Positions 44,821-54,962 of a stretch of DNA of 64,000 bases are shown piece after piece. A model generated the notes under the pieces. The model was given only the letters and a program-made list of their open reading frames with translations, made no database searches and was not told where the DNA came from. The translations under genes and the position numbers were made by a program. Source of the DNA: Prosthecodimorpha hirschii (GTDB lineage Bacteria > Pseudomonadota > Alphaproteobacteria > Rhizobiales > Ancalomicrobiaceae); NCBI RefSeq assembly GCF_001305515.1, contig NZ_LJYW01000001.1, positions 5,244,857 through 5,308,856 of the forward strand, read 5' to 3'. Position 1 is the first letter of the stretch; each line of letters begins with the position of its first letter.

Positions 44821-46344
44821 CTAGCGGCCGCAGCCGATCTGCACCACGGCGCCCTTGAGGGCGGTGGCGATCTGACCGGCACTGCGCGCCGCAGACGCCT
44901 CCGGGGCGGTCGCGACCGCGATGCCCTGGCCGGCCAGGAAGGCGGCGAGCGCGCCGCTGCCGGCGACCGACCACGGCGCCTCGGGGGCGACGCCGGCGAT
45001 CCGTCGCGGTTCGTTGGCAAGGCCGGCGACGAGGCCGACCACGACGCCCGACCGGTCGGTGACCGTGGCGCCGAGGCCGCCGGGCTGCAGCGGCGTCAGC
45101 ACGCGCTGGCCGGCCTTGGAGCCCTCGGGCGCGGCGACCGCCTCGCCCGGTCCGACCATCAGGCCCTGGCCGGAGCGCTCGCCCTGGCCGAGAACGATCA
45201 GCGCCTCGCCGGCCGCGACCGTTCGGCTGCGCAGGGCGACCGGGGTGGCGGGTCCGGTCTCGCCCTCCAGAAGGACCAGGCCGCTGGCCCCATCGGTGGC
45301 GACGACGCGGGCCGGCTTGCCGCGCAGGCTCGGCGCGCGGCAGGCGTCGAGCGCCGCCGAGACCGTGACGACCCGGTTCTGCGCGACCACCAGGCCGCTC
45401 GCCGCCAGCATGGCCGGCTTCTCGGCTGCGGCCGGGATGGCGGCCGGCGGCGTTGGGGTGGTCGAAACGGCCGGCTTCGTGGCGGCGGGTGCGGCCGTGA
45501 CGGTCGTCGCGGCGGCGGGCGGTGGCGCGGTGGTCACCGCGGCAGGCGGCGTCGCGATCGCGGGGGCCGGACCGGCGGCGACCGCGGTGGTGCCCGGGAA
45601 GGGATCGAACGAGTTCGACAGCACGACGGCGATCCGGTCGCCGTCGGGGGTCGATTTCTCGAAGCCGTAGGTGTAGCCGACGACGCCCGCCGGGCCGGTG
45701 GCGTAGCGAGTATAGAATTTGTGCGTCTGCGTCTCGCCGGCGACCACGAACCAGGTCTGCCGCCAGATCGCATAGGTGACCTTGCGGCCGGCCTGCTCGG
45801 CCTTCAACTGGTCGAACATCGCCTGCAGGTCGGCTTCGCCGGGCCGGTAGGCCTCGGTGGCGACCGAGATGCGGTTGTCCTTGCGCGTCCAGGCCGTGCC
45901 GCGGCCGCGCGGGCCGGAGGTCTCGAAAGCCTTGACCGGCAGGCCGATGCGTAAGCCAGTCTTCGGGTCGGCGACGACCGCGTAGCCGGACATGCCGCGC
46001 AGCTTCTCCGCCTCCGCCGCCAGCGCACTGCGTTCGCGCGGCTCGAGGATGCCGTCGGCCTTGAGCTTGTTCTTCAGTTCGAAGCCGACGATCGCATCGA
46101 AGCTGCCCTTGCCGAACTGGCCGTCGAGCGTGCCGTTATAGGTCGAGGCCCAGACGAGATCGTTCTGGATCGCCTTGCGGTCGTCGAGCGGCAGCGCATC
46201 GAAGGCCGCGCGGGCGGCGTCGAGCAGCGGATTCTGCGACTGGGTCGCGGCCGGCGGTGTGGTCTGGGCGGCGGCCGGAGCCGCATGGGGCACGAGCGGG
46301 GCCAGAATCAAGGCGGCCGGAAGCCACCGAACGGACTTCAGCAT
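44821..46344 (-). CDS. Secreted peptidoglycan-binding-like/serine-protease-like protein lacking the catalytic triad
   Basis: The 507-residue protein has a signal peptide (1-26, APAAAQ) and a PG_binding_1-like region (about 35-95, YNGTLDGQFGKGSFDAIVGF). A middle domain follows (about 100-235), then an Ala/Pro/Thr linker and a trypsin-like domain (about 310-507). In the last, positions where relatives have His, Asp and GNSGG read TVSAALDAC, TDGASGLVLL and PGGLGATV, so all three catalytic residues seem to be lost. It may be a structural or binding protein. The ATG follows GAGGAGA by 7 nt. Confidence 0.75.
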   Translation of the reverse strand: MLKSVRWLPAALILAPLVPHAAPAAAQTTPPAATQSQNPLLDAARAAFDALPLDDRKAIQNDLVWASTYNGTLDGQFGKGSFDAIVGFELKNKLKADGILEPRERSALAAEAEKLRGMSGYAVVADPKTGLRIGLPVKAFETSGPRGRGTAWTRKDNRISVATEAYRPGEADLQAMFDQLKAEQAGRKVTYAIWRQTWFVVAGETQTHKFYTRYATGPAGVVGYTYGFEKSTPDGDRIAVVLSNSFDPFPGTTAVAAGPAPAIATPPAAVTTAPPPAAATTVTAAPAATKPAVSTTPTPPAAIPAAAEKPAMLAASGLVVAQNRVVTVSAALDACRAPSLRGKPARVVATDGASGLVLLEGETGPATPVALRSRTVAAGEALIVLGQGERSGQGLMVGPGEAVAAPEGSKAGQRVLTPLQPGGLGATVTDRSGVVVGLVAGLANEPRRIAGVAPEAPWSVAGSGALAAFLAGQGIAVATAPEASAARSAGQIATALKGAVVQIGCGR

Positions 46345-46451
46345 CGAATTCTCCTCGCGCACCCGCCCGGACCATCGCAGAGCCGCGCCGCGCCGTCCAG
46401 AGGGTGGCGGGCGGTTCCGGAGGGGTCGCGGCACCGCTGTGGCATTGCGGT

Positions 46452-46490
46452 GATCGATGGGGGGATCGATGGGGGGATCGATGGGGGGAT
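46452..46490. repeat. GATCGATGGGGGG minisatellite
   Basis: Three 13-bp units GATCGATGGGGGG stand in tandem. Decayed relatives (GGGATCGATGC and similar) recur at 46930-47000 and 47470-47560, always at the edges of the larger repeat units. The G6 runs could form non-B DNA. Confidence 0.75.
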
Positions 46491-47560
46491 CGGCAATCCC
46501 CCAACCGCATTCCCGGCCGGAGCGAAACGGAGAACCGGGACCCGCTCTGCTGCCAACATACCGCAAGATTATGTTTCGATTGATGATCTTGATGCCGTCG
46601 CGAGGCGAGTAGGTCCCGGATCGGCGGCCCTGGCGGGCCTTGTCCGCGGATCCGCGGAGAGATCTTGGCGTGCCCAGGGATCTGGCAGCCGACTTACCCT
46701 CTCGCGCCGCATTCCCGCCCGGAGCCGCAGGCGGTCCGCGCACCGAGATCCAGAGATGGACGCCCAATCTCTCAGCGTATTCCCGGCCGGAGCGAAGCGG
46801 AGAGCCGGGACCCACTCGCCTGGCCACTCGCCGCAAGGCTTTCTTTTTCATGGGAATTCCGACATCGTTGCGATGCGAGTAGGCCCCGGATCGGCGGCGT
46901 TGACGCGCCTTGTCCGGGGATGCGCCGTCAGATCGGGGCAGGGATCGTGGCACGGATCGATGCAGGGATCGATCAGGGACTCGATTCATTCAGGGATCGA
47001 AGCGCAGCAGTCGACAGGGGGATCGGCAATCCCCAAACCGCATTCCCGGCCGGAGCGCGAGCGGAGAGCCGGGACCCACTCTGCCGACAACATGCCGCAA
47101 GATTTTGTTTCGATTGACGATCTTGATGCCGTCGCGGGGCGAGTAGGCCCCGGATCGGCGGCCCTTCGGGCCTTGTCCGGGGATCCGCGGAGAGATCTTG
47201 GCGTGCCGATGGACCTGGCAGGGGACGCACCATTTCGCACCGCATTCCCACCCGGAGCCGCCGGCGGCCCGCGCACCGAGATTCCGAGATAGGCACCCAA
47301 TCTCACAACGCATTCCCGGCCGGAGCGCGAGCGGAGAGCCGGGACCCACTCGCCTCGCCGCTTGCCGCAAGGCTTTCTTTTTCATGGGAATTCCGACGCG
47401 GTTGCGAGGCGAGTAGGCCCCGGATCGGCGGCGCTCGCGCGCCTTGTCCGGGGATGCGGTGCGAGATCGAGGCGGGGATCGATGGGGGGATCGATCCATG
47501 CAAGGATCGATGCGGGGATCGTAGCGCGGGGATCGATGGGGGGATCGAGGCGCGTGCCGG
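46488..47560. repeat. Tandem 533-bp repeat made of four 146-bp elements
   Basis: Four related elements of about 146 bp lie at 46506-46651, 46776-46921, 47039-47184 and 47309-47455. Each starts near CGCATTCCCGGCCGGAGCG and ends near CCTTGTCCGGGGAT. Elements 1 and 3 share one core, 2 and 4 another (CTTTCTTTTTCATGGGAATT), so the array is A-B-A-B with an exact period of 533 bp from element to element. The left part (GGAGCGNAGCGGAGAGCCGGGACCC, inverted against itself) is of the dispersed type that yields spurious RSE/GEPGP-like ORFs in GC-rich genomes. No gene is seen in 46345-47563. Confidence 0.85.
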
Positions 47561-47563
47561 CGC

Positions 47564-48639
47564 CTAGCCCTGGCGGGCGTCCAGGAACGATCCTTGCGTG
47601 ATGCGCAGCCAGCCGCCGGTGCGCAGGCGGGTGGCGCGGTAGCTGTCGACCACTTCGCGCGAGACGGCATCGCGCGCGGCGATGTCGCCGAGGAGGTCCT
47701 CGCCATGGCGGGCGGCGGCGGCCAGAATGTCGGCCGGCATCGGTTTGACGCCGATGCCGTGGGTCGATTTCAGCACCTCCAGGCTGGAGGCGTTGTTCCA
47801 TTCGGCGAGCGTCAGCGCGTTGGCGTGCTCCTGCCGGCAGGCGACGGCGACCAGGTCGCGCAAGTCCGCCGGCAGGGCCTCCAGCGCCTTGATCGAGACG
47901 ATCGCCTCGCCGGTGCCGTTCGGCTTGTTGAAGCCCGGGCCGTAATAGGTCTTGGTCACCCGGTGATAGCCGAAGGCGAGGTCCGAATAGGGCGCCAGCA
48001 CCTCCGCCGCATCGACCACGCCGGCCTGCAGCGCCGGCAGCACCTCGCCGGTCGGCAGGGAGACCGGGGTCGCGCCGAGCCGGCGGTAGATCTCGCCGCC
48101 GAGCCCGACCACGCGGATGCGCAGGCCCTTCAGGTCCTCGAGGCCGTTCACCTCGCGACGGAACCAGCCGGCCATCGAGAAGCCGGTGTTGCCGCCCATA
48201 TAGGGCTGCACGCCGAAGGGCCTGTAGAGCTTCTCCCACAGCGCCTGGCCGCCGGCCTGATCGATCCAGATCATGTGCTCGAGCGGCGTCAGGCCGAAGG
48301 GGGCGGTGGTGAAGAGCGGCGCGGCCGGCATCTTGCCCTGCCAGTAGATCGCCGCCGTATGGGCCATCTCGGCGGTGCCGCCCGAGACTGCGTCGAAACA
48401 TTCCAGGGCCGGCACCAACTCGCCGGCCGCATAGACCTTCACGGTCAGCCGGCCGTCGGTCAGCCGGGCGATCGATTGCGCGAGCCGCTCGGCGGACAGG
48501 CCGGGTCCGGGCAGGTTCTTCGGCCAGGAGGTGACCATCTTCCATTCGGCCAGCCCCTTGGCGAGGGCCGGGCTGGCGAGCGGGGCGGCCAGCGCGGCGC
48601 CGGCCGCGGCCAGCGCACGGCGGCGCGAAACGGTTCCGG

Positions 48640-48643
<4 letters not shown>
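47564..48643 (-). CDS. TRAP transporter substrate-binding protein (DctP/TakP-like)
   Basis: The 359-residue periplasmic protein has a twin-arginine-like signal (SRRRALAAAGAALAAP) and the TRAP fold (WKMVTSWPKNLPGPG; KGLRIRVVGLGGEIYRRLGA; FGYHRVTKTYYGPG). It resembles TakP-type 2-oxo acid binders. No TRAP membrane subunit is in the window. Its ATG overlaps the thiD stop (ATGA), so it is translated from the TPP-riboswitch operon. A ligand related to thiamine, or to its precursors, is therefore likely by context. Confidence 0.85.
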
Positions 48644-49448
<805 letters not shown>

Positions 49449-49452
<4 letters not shown>

Positions 49453-50117
49453 GCGGCGGTCTCCGGCTGCCGTGCACGGGCACGGTCGAGTTCGGCACGC
49501 AGCGCCTCAGCGGCAGCTTTCGGGTCGGCGGCGGCCATGATCGCCGAGACCACCGCCACGCCGCGCGCGCCGGCCGCGACCGAGGGGGCGATCTCGGCCG
49601 CGCCGATGCCGCCGATGGCGACGATCGGCAGGGCGGTCAGCCGGGCGACGGCGCCGAGCCCCTCGAAGCCGATCGCCGCGCCGGCATCGGCCTTGGTGGC
49701 GGTCATGCGGATCGGCCCGGTGCCGAGATAGTCGACCGCGGCGAGGGCTTCGGCCGAGGCGGCATATTCGGCCGGCGAGCCGACCGACAGGCCGACGATC
49801 CGGTCCGGTCCGAGGAGGCGGCGCACGTCGCGCGCATCCATGTCGCCCTGGCCGACATGGACCCCTTCGGCATCCGCCGCCAAGGCCACGTCGGTACGGT
49901 CGTTGACGATGAGCGGGATGCCCTTCGGCCGGAGCAGGGCGACCAGCGCGCGCGCGGCCGCGACCAGGGCGCCGGTCTCCGCCAACGGGTCGCGCAACTG
50001 CACCAGCGTGACGCCGCCGGCGACCGCCGCCGCGACCGTGTCGAGCAGCGCGCGCGGCTGGCCGATCGACGGATCGGTGACCAGATAGAGACCGAGATCG
50101 AAGGCGGGGCGGGTCAA
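49449..50117 (-). CDS. thiE: Thiamine phosphate synthase ThiE
   Basis: A 222-residue TIM barrel: LYLVTDP at the first strand, [33 protein letters not shown] and VAIGGI, all in the order seen in ThiE. It joins HMP-PP and thiazole phosphate. The start is a TTG at 50117 that overlaps the thiM stop; GGAG lies 8 nt before it, and no ATG or GTG gives a sensible N-terminus. Confidence 0.92.
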
Positions 50118-50977
50118 AGGGCGATCTCCGTAAGGCCGGCCTGGGCGGCGAGGGTGGCTTCGTCCATGGCGAGGAGCGCGTCGCACAGTTCGGCCGGCAG
50201 GTGGCCGGCCCCACCGGGACAGCGCGCGCCGGCGACCGCACCGGCCGCGCCATAGACGGCCAGTGCCGCGACGGCGGCGTCTAAGGGCGGGGCCACGGCC
50301 AGGAAGGCACCGGTGGCGGCGGACAGCGCGCAGCCGAGCGCGGTCGAGAGCGGCATCAGCGCATGGCCGCCGGTGATCGCGATCAGGCGGGTGCCGTCGG
50401 TCACGTAGTCGGTCTCGCCGGTTAGCGCCACGACCGTGCCGGCCTGCCGCGCGAGGGCGACGGCGGCCGCGACCGCCGCCTCCGAGCCGGCGAGCGAATC
50501 GACGCCCCGGCTGGCTTCCGCCCCGGCGGCGGTCGAGGCGGCGCCGGCGAGGCCCGCGAGCGCCATGATCTCCCCGGCATTGCCGCGCACCACGGCGGGC
50601 TTCAGGCGCAGGAGGGCGAGGGCGGCGTCAGAGCGAAGCCGGGTCGCGCCGGCGGCAACCGGATCGAGCAGCCAGGGCTTGCCCAGGCGATCGGCAGCCG
50701 CGGCGGCGCGCAGCATGGCCTCGATCCAGGGGCCCGACAGGGTGCCGATATTGATCACCAGCGCGTCGGCGATGCCGACGAAGTCCTCGACCTCCTCGCC
50801 GGCATGGACCATGGCCGGGGAAGCGCCGAGGGACAGGAGCACATTGGCCGAGACGGTCATGGCCACGTAGTTGGTGATGTTGTGCACCAGCGGCCGGCGG
50901 GCGCGCAGGGCGGCGAGCGTGGCAGCCACGCTGGCGATCGTCGGGGCGGGCTTCGGGGAGGGGGGCGGGGCGGTCAT
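50114..50977 (-). CDS. thiM: Hydroxyethylthiazole kinase ThiM
   Basis: A 287-residue ribokinase-like kinase of canonical type: PLVHNITNYVAMTVSANVLL near residue 31, LDPVAAG, and ALGCALSAATGAF with the Cys near the phosphate site. It salvages hydroxyethylthiazole. The gene overlaps its neighbours on both sides. Confidence 0.92.
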   Translation of the reverse strand: MTAPPPSPKPAPTIASVAATLAALRARRPLVHNITNYVAMTVSANVLLSLGASPAMVHAGEEVEDFVGIADALVINIGTLSGPWIEAMLRAAAAADRLGKPWLLDPVAAGATRLRSDAALALLRLKPAVVRGNAGEIMALAGLAGAASTAAGAEASRGVDSLAGSEAAVAAAVALARQAGTVVALTGETDYVTDGTRLIAITGGHALMPLSTALGCALSAATGAFLAVAPPLDAAVAALAVYGAAGAVAGARCPGGAGHLPAELCDALLAMDEATLAAQAGLTEIAL

Positions 50978-51783
50978 GTCAGGCGCGCCTTCTCGAGGAT
51001 GGTGGCCGCATCCAGCCCGTAGAGCGCATCCAGGATCGCGCCGGCGAAGGATCCCGGCCCGCTGGAGGCCGCCGCGGCGACCTCGCCGGCGATGCCCATC
51101 ACGGTCAGGGCCGCGGCGGCGGCGATCAGCGGGTCCGGCTCGACCGCCCGGAACGCCGCCGCCACCGCGGTACCGGCGCAGCCCATGGCGGTGACGCGGT
51201 CCATCAGCGGATGCCCGTTGGCGATCCTGACGATCCGGGTGCCGTCGGTGACGATGTCGACCGGCCCGGACAACGCGACGGTGGTCAGGTTCCTGGCGGC
51301 GAAATGGCGGACCGCCTCCTCGCCGGTATCCGCGCCGCCGAGGCCGACGAATTCGTCATGGTTGGCTCGCACGAAATCCGGCTCCATGCCGATCAGCGTG
51401 CGTGCGAAGTCGAGCCGGGGCGGGGAGATGTCGACCTTGACCGGGTCGAGCACCCACGGCACGCCCATCTCGCGGGCGACCTCGACGGCGGTCAGGCTGG
51501 CGTCGCGCCGGTGCCGGTCGAGGATGCCGAGATTGACCAGCAGGCTGCCGGAGACCGCGATGAAGGCGGCGATCTCCTCCGGGCTGGAGGTCATCGACGG
51601 CCGCGCGCCGATCGCCAGCAGCATGTTGGCCGTATAGCCTTGAGCGACCGGATTGGTGATCACCTGGACCCGCGGCCGGGCGGTCCGGACCGCGTCGAGC
51701 ACGCCGGCGACGCGTTCGGCTGTGAAGGGGGCGGACGTGAGCGGGACGCCCGCAGGGGAATGTGTGGGGAGTTGCTGGGTCAC
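50974..51783 (-). CDS. Second, divergent ThiM-like kinase
   Basis: The 269-residue protein is a ThiM paralogue with altered key segments: QVITNPVAQGYTANMLLAIG instead of HNITNYV, and SMTSSPEEI instead of the MAHA-type loop, but with an intact VTAMGCAGTAVAAAF. The His-to-Gln and Tyr changes at the substrate site suggest a different thiazole or pyrimidine alcohol substrate. It is the first gene after the riboswitch and starts with GTG (GGAGG 7 nt upstream). Confidence 0.85.
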   Translation of the reverse strand: MTQQLPTHSPAGVPLTSAPFTAERVAGVLDAVRTARPRVQVITNPVAQGYTANMLLAIGARPSMTSSPEEIAAFIAVSGSLLVNLGILDRHRRDASLTAVEVAREMGVPWVLDPVKVDISPPRLDFARTLIGMEPDFVRANHDEFVGLGGADTGEEAVRHFAARNLTTVALSGPVDIVTDGTRIVRIANGHPLMDRVTAMGCAGTAVAAAFRAVEPDPLIAAAAALTVMGIAGEVAAAASSGPGSFAGAILDALYGLDAATILEKARLT

Positions 51784-51840
51784 GAACGCGCCTCCGCCGG
51801 GATTGCGGGCAGGACGGTTCGGGATTGCGGGACCATCGCC

Positions 51841-51937
51841 ATCTCAAATCCCTCCGCCGGCACGACCCGGATCAGGTTCTTGGAGTTGGCGCCACCGCCT
51901 CTCAGCCCGGCCGTCAGGACGGGCACCCCCATGAGAT
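51841..51937 (-). ncRNA. TPP riboswitch (THI element)
   Basis: Read on the minus strand, the segment has the conserved pieces in order: GGGGGTGCCC, GGGCTGAGAGG, GAACCTGATCCGGGT and GCCGGCGGAGGGA. P1 is formed by ATCTCA and TGAGAT at the two ends (51932-51937 and 51841-51846). It lies 57 bases before the first gene of the thiM2-thiM-thiE-thiD-TRAP operon and should turn it off when thiamine pyrophosphate is plentiful. Confidence 0.95.
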
Positions 51938-51944
51938 GGCTACA

Positions 51945-51973
51945 GACCTAGGATCTCGTCCCATCGTTGGCAA
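51945..51973 (-). promoter_or_regulatory. Probable sigma-70 promoter of the thiamine operon
   Basis: On the minus strand TTGCCA (51968-51973) and TAGGTC (51945-51950) are separated by 17 nt, and transcription would begin within a few bases of the riboswitch P1 stem. The -10 is weak. Confidence 0.5.
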
Positions 51974-52390
51974 GCGGGAATTTGGATGGGAAAAGTTGGT
52001 CGGCGCCCTTGCAATGGCGGCCATGCGCTCCCACTTCTGGTCTCGACGGTGACGCGGGGCCGACCAAGCCCCGGCGTCCAGTGGAGATCAGGAACGCTGA
52101 CCGCGGATGTACCGGCAGCCTTCGATCTCCCCAACCCGCCCGCCGCCTGCGCTCTTTCCGAAATTTCGGAATGATCGCGTCGCGCCGCCGCCCCAAGGGG
52201 ACCGGCACGCCGACGCGAAGCTGCAGCGGCGGGGCGGGCGTCCTTGTTTCGCGACATCCCCTCCGGGTTTTGATCCGCACGGCGCGGTTCGGGTGCGCTC
52301 GGCCGCCCCCGTAAGCGGGGCCGCCACCCCTTGCCGCCATGGCGGCGATCCGGTCTATTGGGCGCCCGCATCATTCGCCAAGGCGAGCCC
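51974..52390. other. Intergenic region with a 16-bp palindrome
   Basis: About 415 bases upstream of the RAM-domain gene hold no convincing gene. TTCCGAAATTTCGGAA (52156-52171) is a perfect palindrome, a likely operator or protein-binding site. A GC hairpin (GCCCCCGTAAGCGGGGC, 52304-52320) lies about 70 bases before the ATG at 52391. Confidence 0.5.
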
Positions 52391-52627
52391 ATGAAACCCT
52401 TCTTCGTCCTGATCAAGACCAATCTCGGCCGTGCCTACGAGGTCGCGACCGCCCTTGCCGATGCCGAGATCGCATCGGAAATCTATTCCATTGCCGGCGA
52501 CCACGACCTGATCGTGAAGTTCTATGTCGAGGACGATACCGATATCGGCCGCTTCGTGAACGAGAAGGTGCACCACATTCCGGGCATCCAGGACACCAAG
52601 ACGCTGATCACCTTCAAGGCCTTTTAG
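52391..52627 (+). CDS. Stand-alone Lrp/AsnC ligand-binding (RAM) domain protein
   Basis: A 78-residue protein made only of the RAM fold ([56 protein letters not shown]). There is no helix-turn-helix, so it cannot bind DNA by itself as Lrp does. Such small proteins may sense amino acids or bind other regulators. It precedes pgi by about 140 bases on the same strand. Confidence 0.85.
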   Translation: MKPFFVLIKTNLGRAYEVATALADAEIASEIYSIAGDHDLIVKFYVEDDTDIGRFVNEKVHHIPGIQDTKTLITFKAF

Positions 52628-52766
52628 CGCCGGGGCGTCGCGGCGGCGCGCCGCAATTTCGCGCGCTTCCCGCCGCGACCGCCTTGATGATTCCGATAAG
52701 CCGTCTGCCTTTCGCCGTGACGTTCCGAAAATCCTGCCGGCACCGCATGGGACAAGGAGTGCCGCC

Positions 52767-54440
52767 ATGATTTCGATGCTGCGTTTCGGACCGGAGATCC
52801 GCGTGATGCCCGAACTTGTCGATCTCGCCATGGCCGATCTCGTCGAGCATGCCCGGCTGGTCGAGCCGCTGCATCTGCGCGATCTGTTCGCCGCCGACCC
52901 GCAGCGCTTCCAGCGCTTCTCCGTCGCGCTCGACGACCTGCTGATCGACTATTCCAAGAACAGGATCGTACCGCAGACCATGGAGCGGCTGATGGCGCTG
53001 GCGCGCGTCGCCGATCTCGAAGGCTGGCGCGACCGGATGTTCGCCGGCGAGCCGATCAACACCACCGAGGGCCGCGCGGTTCTGCATACCGCGCTGCGCA
53101 ACCGGTCCGGCCGGGCCGTGACGGTCGACGGGCGCGACGTGATGCCCGACGTGACCGAGGTGCTGATCCGCATGGGCGCCTTCGCCGATTCCGTCCGCAC
53201 GGGCGCGGTCAAGGGCGCCACCGGCAAGGCCTTCACGGATGTGGTCAATATCGGCATCGGCGGGTCCGATCTCGGCCCCGCCATGGTGACGCTGGCGCTG
53301 GCGCCCTATCACGACGGCCCGCGCGTCCATTTCGTCTCCAATGTCGACGGCGCCCATATCGCCGACACCCTGAAGCGGCTCGATGCCGAGACGACGCTGT
53401 TCCTGGTCGCCTCCAAGACCTTCACCACGCTGGAGACCATGACCAACGCGGCGACCGCCCGCGCCTTCGTCGCCGACCGGCTCGGCGAGGCGGCGGTGCC
53501 GGACCATTTCGCCGCGGTCTCGACCGCGGTGCCGAAATGTGCCGCCTTCGGCATCCGCGAGGACCGCATCTTCGGCTTCTGGGACTGGGTCGGCGGGCGC
53601 TATTCGGTCTGGTCGGCGATCGGCCTGCCGGTGGCCATCGCGGTCGGTTCGGAACGGTTCGAGAGCTTCCTCGCCGGCGGCCACGCCATGGACGAGCATT
53701 TCCGCACCGCGCCGCTGGAGGCCAACCTGCCGGTCGTGCTCGGCCTCCTTGGCGTCTGGTACCGCAACGTGTTCGGCATGGCCTCGCAGGCGGTGATCCC
53801 CTACGACCAGCGCCTGTCGCGCTTCGCCGCCCATCTGCAGCAGCTCGACATGGAATCGAACGGCAAGCGCGTGCGCCGCGACGGCCGTCCGGTGGCGCTG
53901 TCGACCGGTCCGGTCGTCTGGGGCGAGCCGGGTACCAACGGCCAGCACGCCTTCTTTCAGCTGATCCACCAGGGCACCGACCCGATCCCGGTCGATTTCC
54001 TGCTGGCCGCCGAACCCCATGAGACGCTGTCGGACCACCACGCCAAGCTGGTCGCCAACTGCCTCGCCCAGTCCGAGGCGCTGATGCGCGGCAAGACGCT
54101 CGACGAGGTCCGCGACGAACTGGCCGCCGCCGGCCTCGACGAGGAGGCCATCGCGGCGCTCGCCCCGCACAAGGTCTTCCCCGGCAACCGCCCGTCCAAC
54201 ACCATCCTCTACCGCAAGCTCGACCCCTTCACCCTCGGCCGGCTGCTTGCCCTCTACGAGCACAAGGTGTTCGTCCAGGGCGTGATCTGGAACGTGAATT
54301 CCTTCGACCAGTGGGGCGTCGAACTCGGCAAGCAACTCGCCACCGAGCTCCTGCCCGTCGTCAAGGGCGACGCCGACCCCGACACCCGCGACGGCTCCAC
54401 CGCCGGCCTGATCGGCCATTTCCGCGCTTTGAGGGGATAG
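52767..54440 (+). CDS. pgi: Glucose-6-phosphate isomerase
   Basis: A 557-residue protein with the family signatures: [32 protein letters not shown], and [18 protein letters not shown] with catalytic His in the last. It interconverts glucose 6-phosphate and fructose 6-phosphate. The ATG at 52767 follows AAGGAG by 7 nt. An internal Met near residue 14 is an unlikely alternative. Confidence 0.95.
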   Translation: MISMLRFGPEIRVMPELVDLAMADLVEHARLVEPLHLRDLFAADPQRFQRFSVALDDLLIDYSKNRIVPQTMERLMALARVADLEGWRDRMFAGEPINTTEGRAVLHTALRNRSGRAVTVDGRDVMPDVTEVLIRMGAFADSVRTGAVKGATGKAFTDVVNIGIGGSDLGPAMVTLALAPYHDGPRVHFVSNVDGAHIADTLKRLDAETTLFLVASKTFTTLETMTNAATARAFVADRLGEAAVPDHFAAVSTAVPKCAAFGIREDRIFGFWDWVGGRYSVWSAIGLPVAIAVGSERFESFLAGGHAMDEHFRTAPLEANLPVVLGLLGVWYRNVFGMASQAVIPYDQRLSRFAAHLQQLDMESNGKRVRRDGRPVALSTGPVVWGEPGTNGQHAFFQLIHQGTDPIPVDFLLAAEPHETLSDHHAKLVANCLAQSEALMRGKTLDEVRDELAAAGLDEEAIAALAPHKVFPGNRPSNTILYRKLDPFTLGRLLALYEHKVFVQGVIWNVNSFDQWGVELGKQLATELLPVVKGDADPDTRDGSTAGLIGHFRALRG

Positions 54441-54563
54441 CCGCGAGGGAACCCGTCGGCCCGCCGTCGTCGCCCCCCCGCCTTGGTCGACCCCGTCGGG
54501 CCGGTCTTCGGCCGCAGCGGCGGATTCGTGCGCGTGCGGGTCTTTCCCCTTCTCAGCAACGCA

Positions 54564-54930
54564 GGGGGCGAAGGGGAAGGGGCCGAGGGATCGGGGGCTG
54601 ATTTCCCCAATCCAACAACGCGCTATCCCCTTCTCCCACTGAAGGGGGGAGAAGGTGCCCGAAGGGCGGATGAGGGGGTCGATCGCGCGTCAACGCCCCG
54701 AGGCGGCGGTCCGGCCGCCGACAATACCGACCCGAACCGCAGGACTTTCACCCCGCCGCGGCATCCAGGCCCCCTCATCCGGCCTTCGGCCACCTTCTCC
54801 CCCTTTACAGGGGGCGAAGGGGAAGGGGCCGAGGGATCGGGGGCTGATTTCCCCGATCCCGCAACGCGCTATCCCCATCTCCCCCCAAGAGGTAGAAGGG
54901 GAAGGAGCCGAGGGAGAGATCGGGGGCGAT
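54564..54930. repeat. Rhizobial-type mosaic repeats after pgi
   Basis: The gap 54441-54962 holds no gene. A 74-bp direct repeat lies at 54564-54637 and 54810-54883 (start GGGGGCGAAGGGGAAGG, end CGCTATCCCC), with about 4 differences. A palindromic element (AGAAGGTGCCCGAAGGGCGG and its inverse CCGGCCTTCGGCCACCTTCT) lies inverted at about 54645-54680 and 54770-54806. This kind of CCTTCTCCCC/CCTCATCCG repeat is widespread between genes in Hyphomicrobiales. Confidence 0.85.
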
Positions 54931-54962
54931 GGGCGGGGCCGCTCAGCGGCCGGGCCCGGGCC

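Noticed and set aside
46285-47292. Overlapping ORFs of 100-335 codons in the repeat block, on both strands
   Set aside because: They all translate the same repeated DNA and give repeated RSE/GEPGP-like peptides in several frames, typical of spurious ORFs in palindromic repeats.
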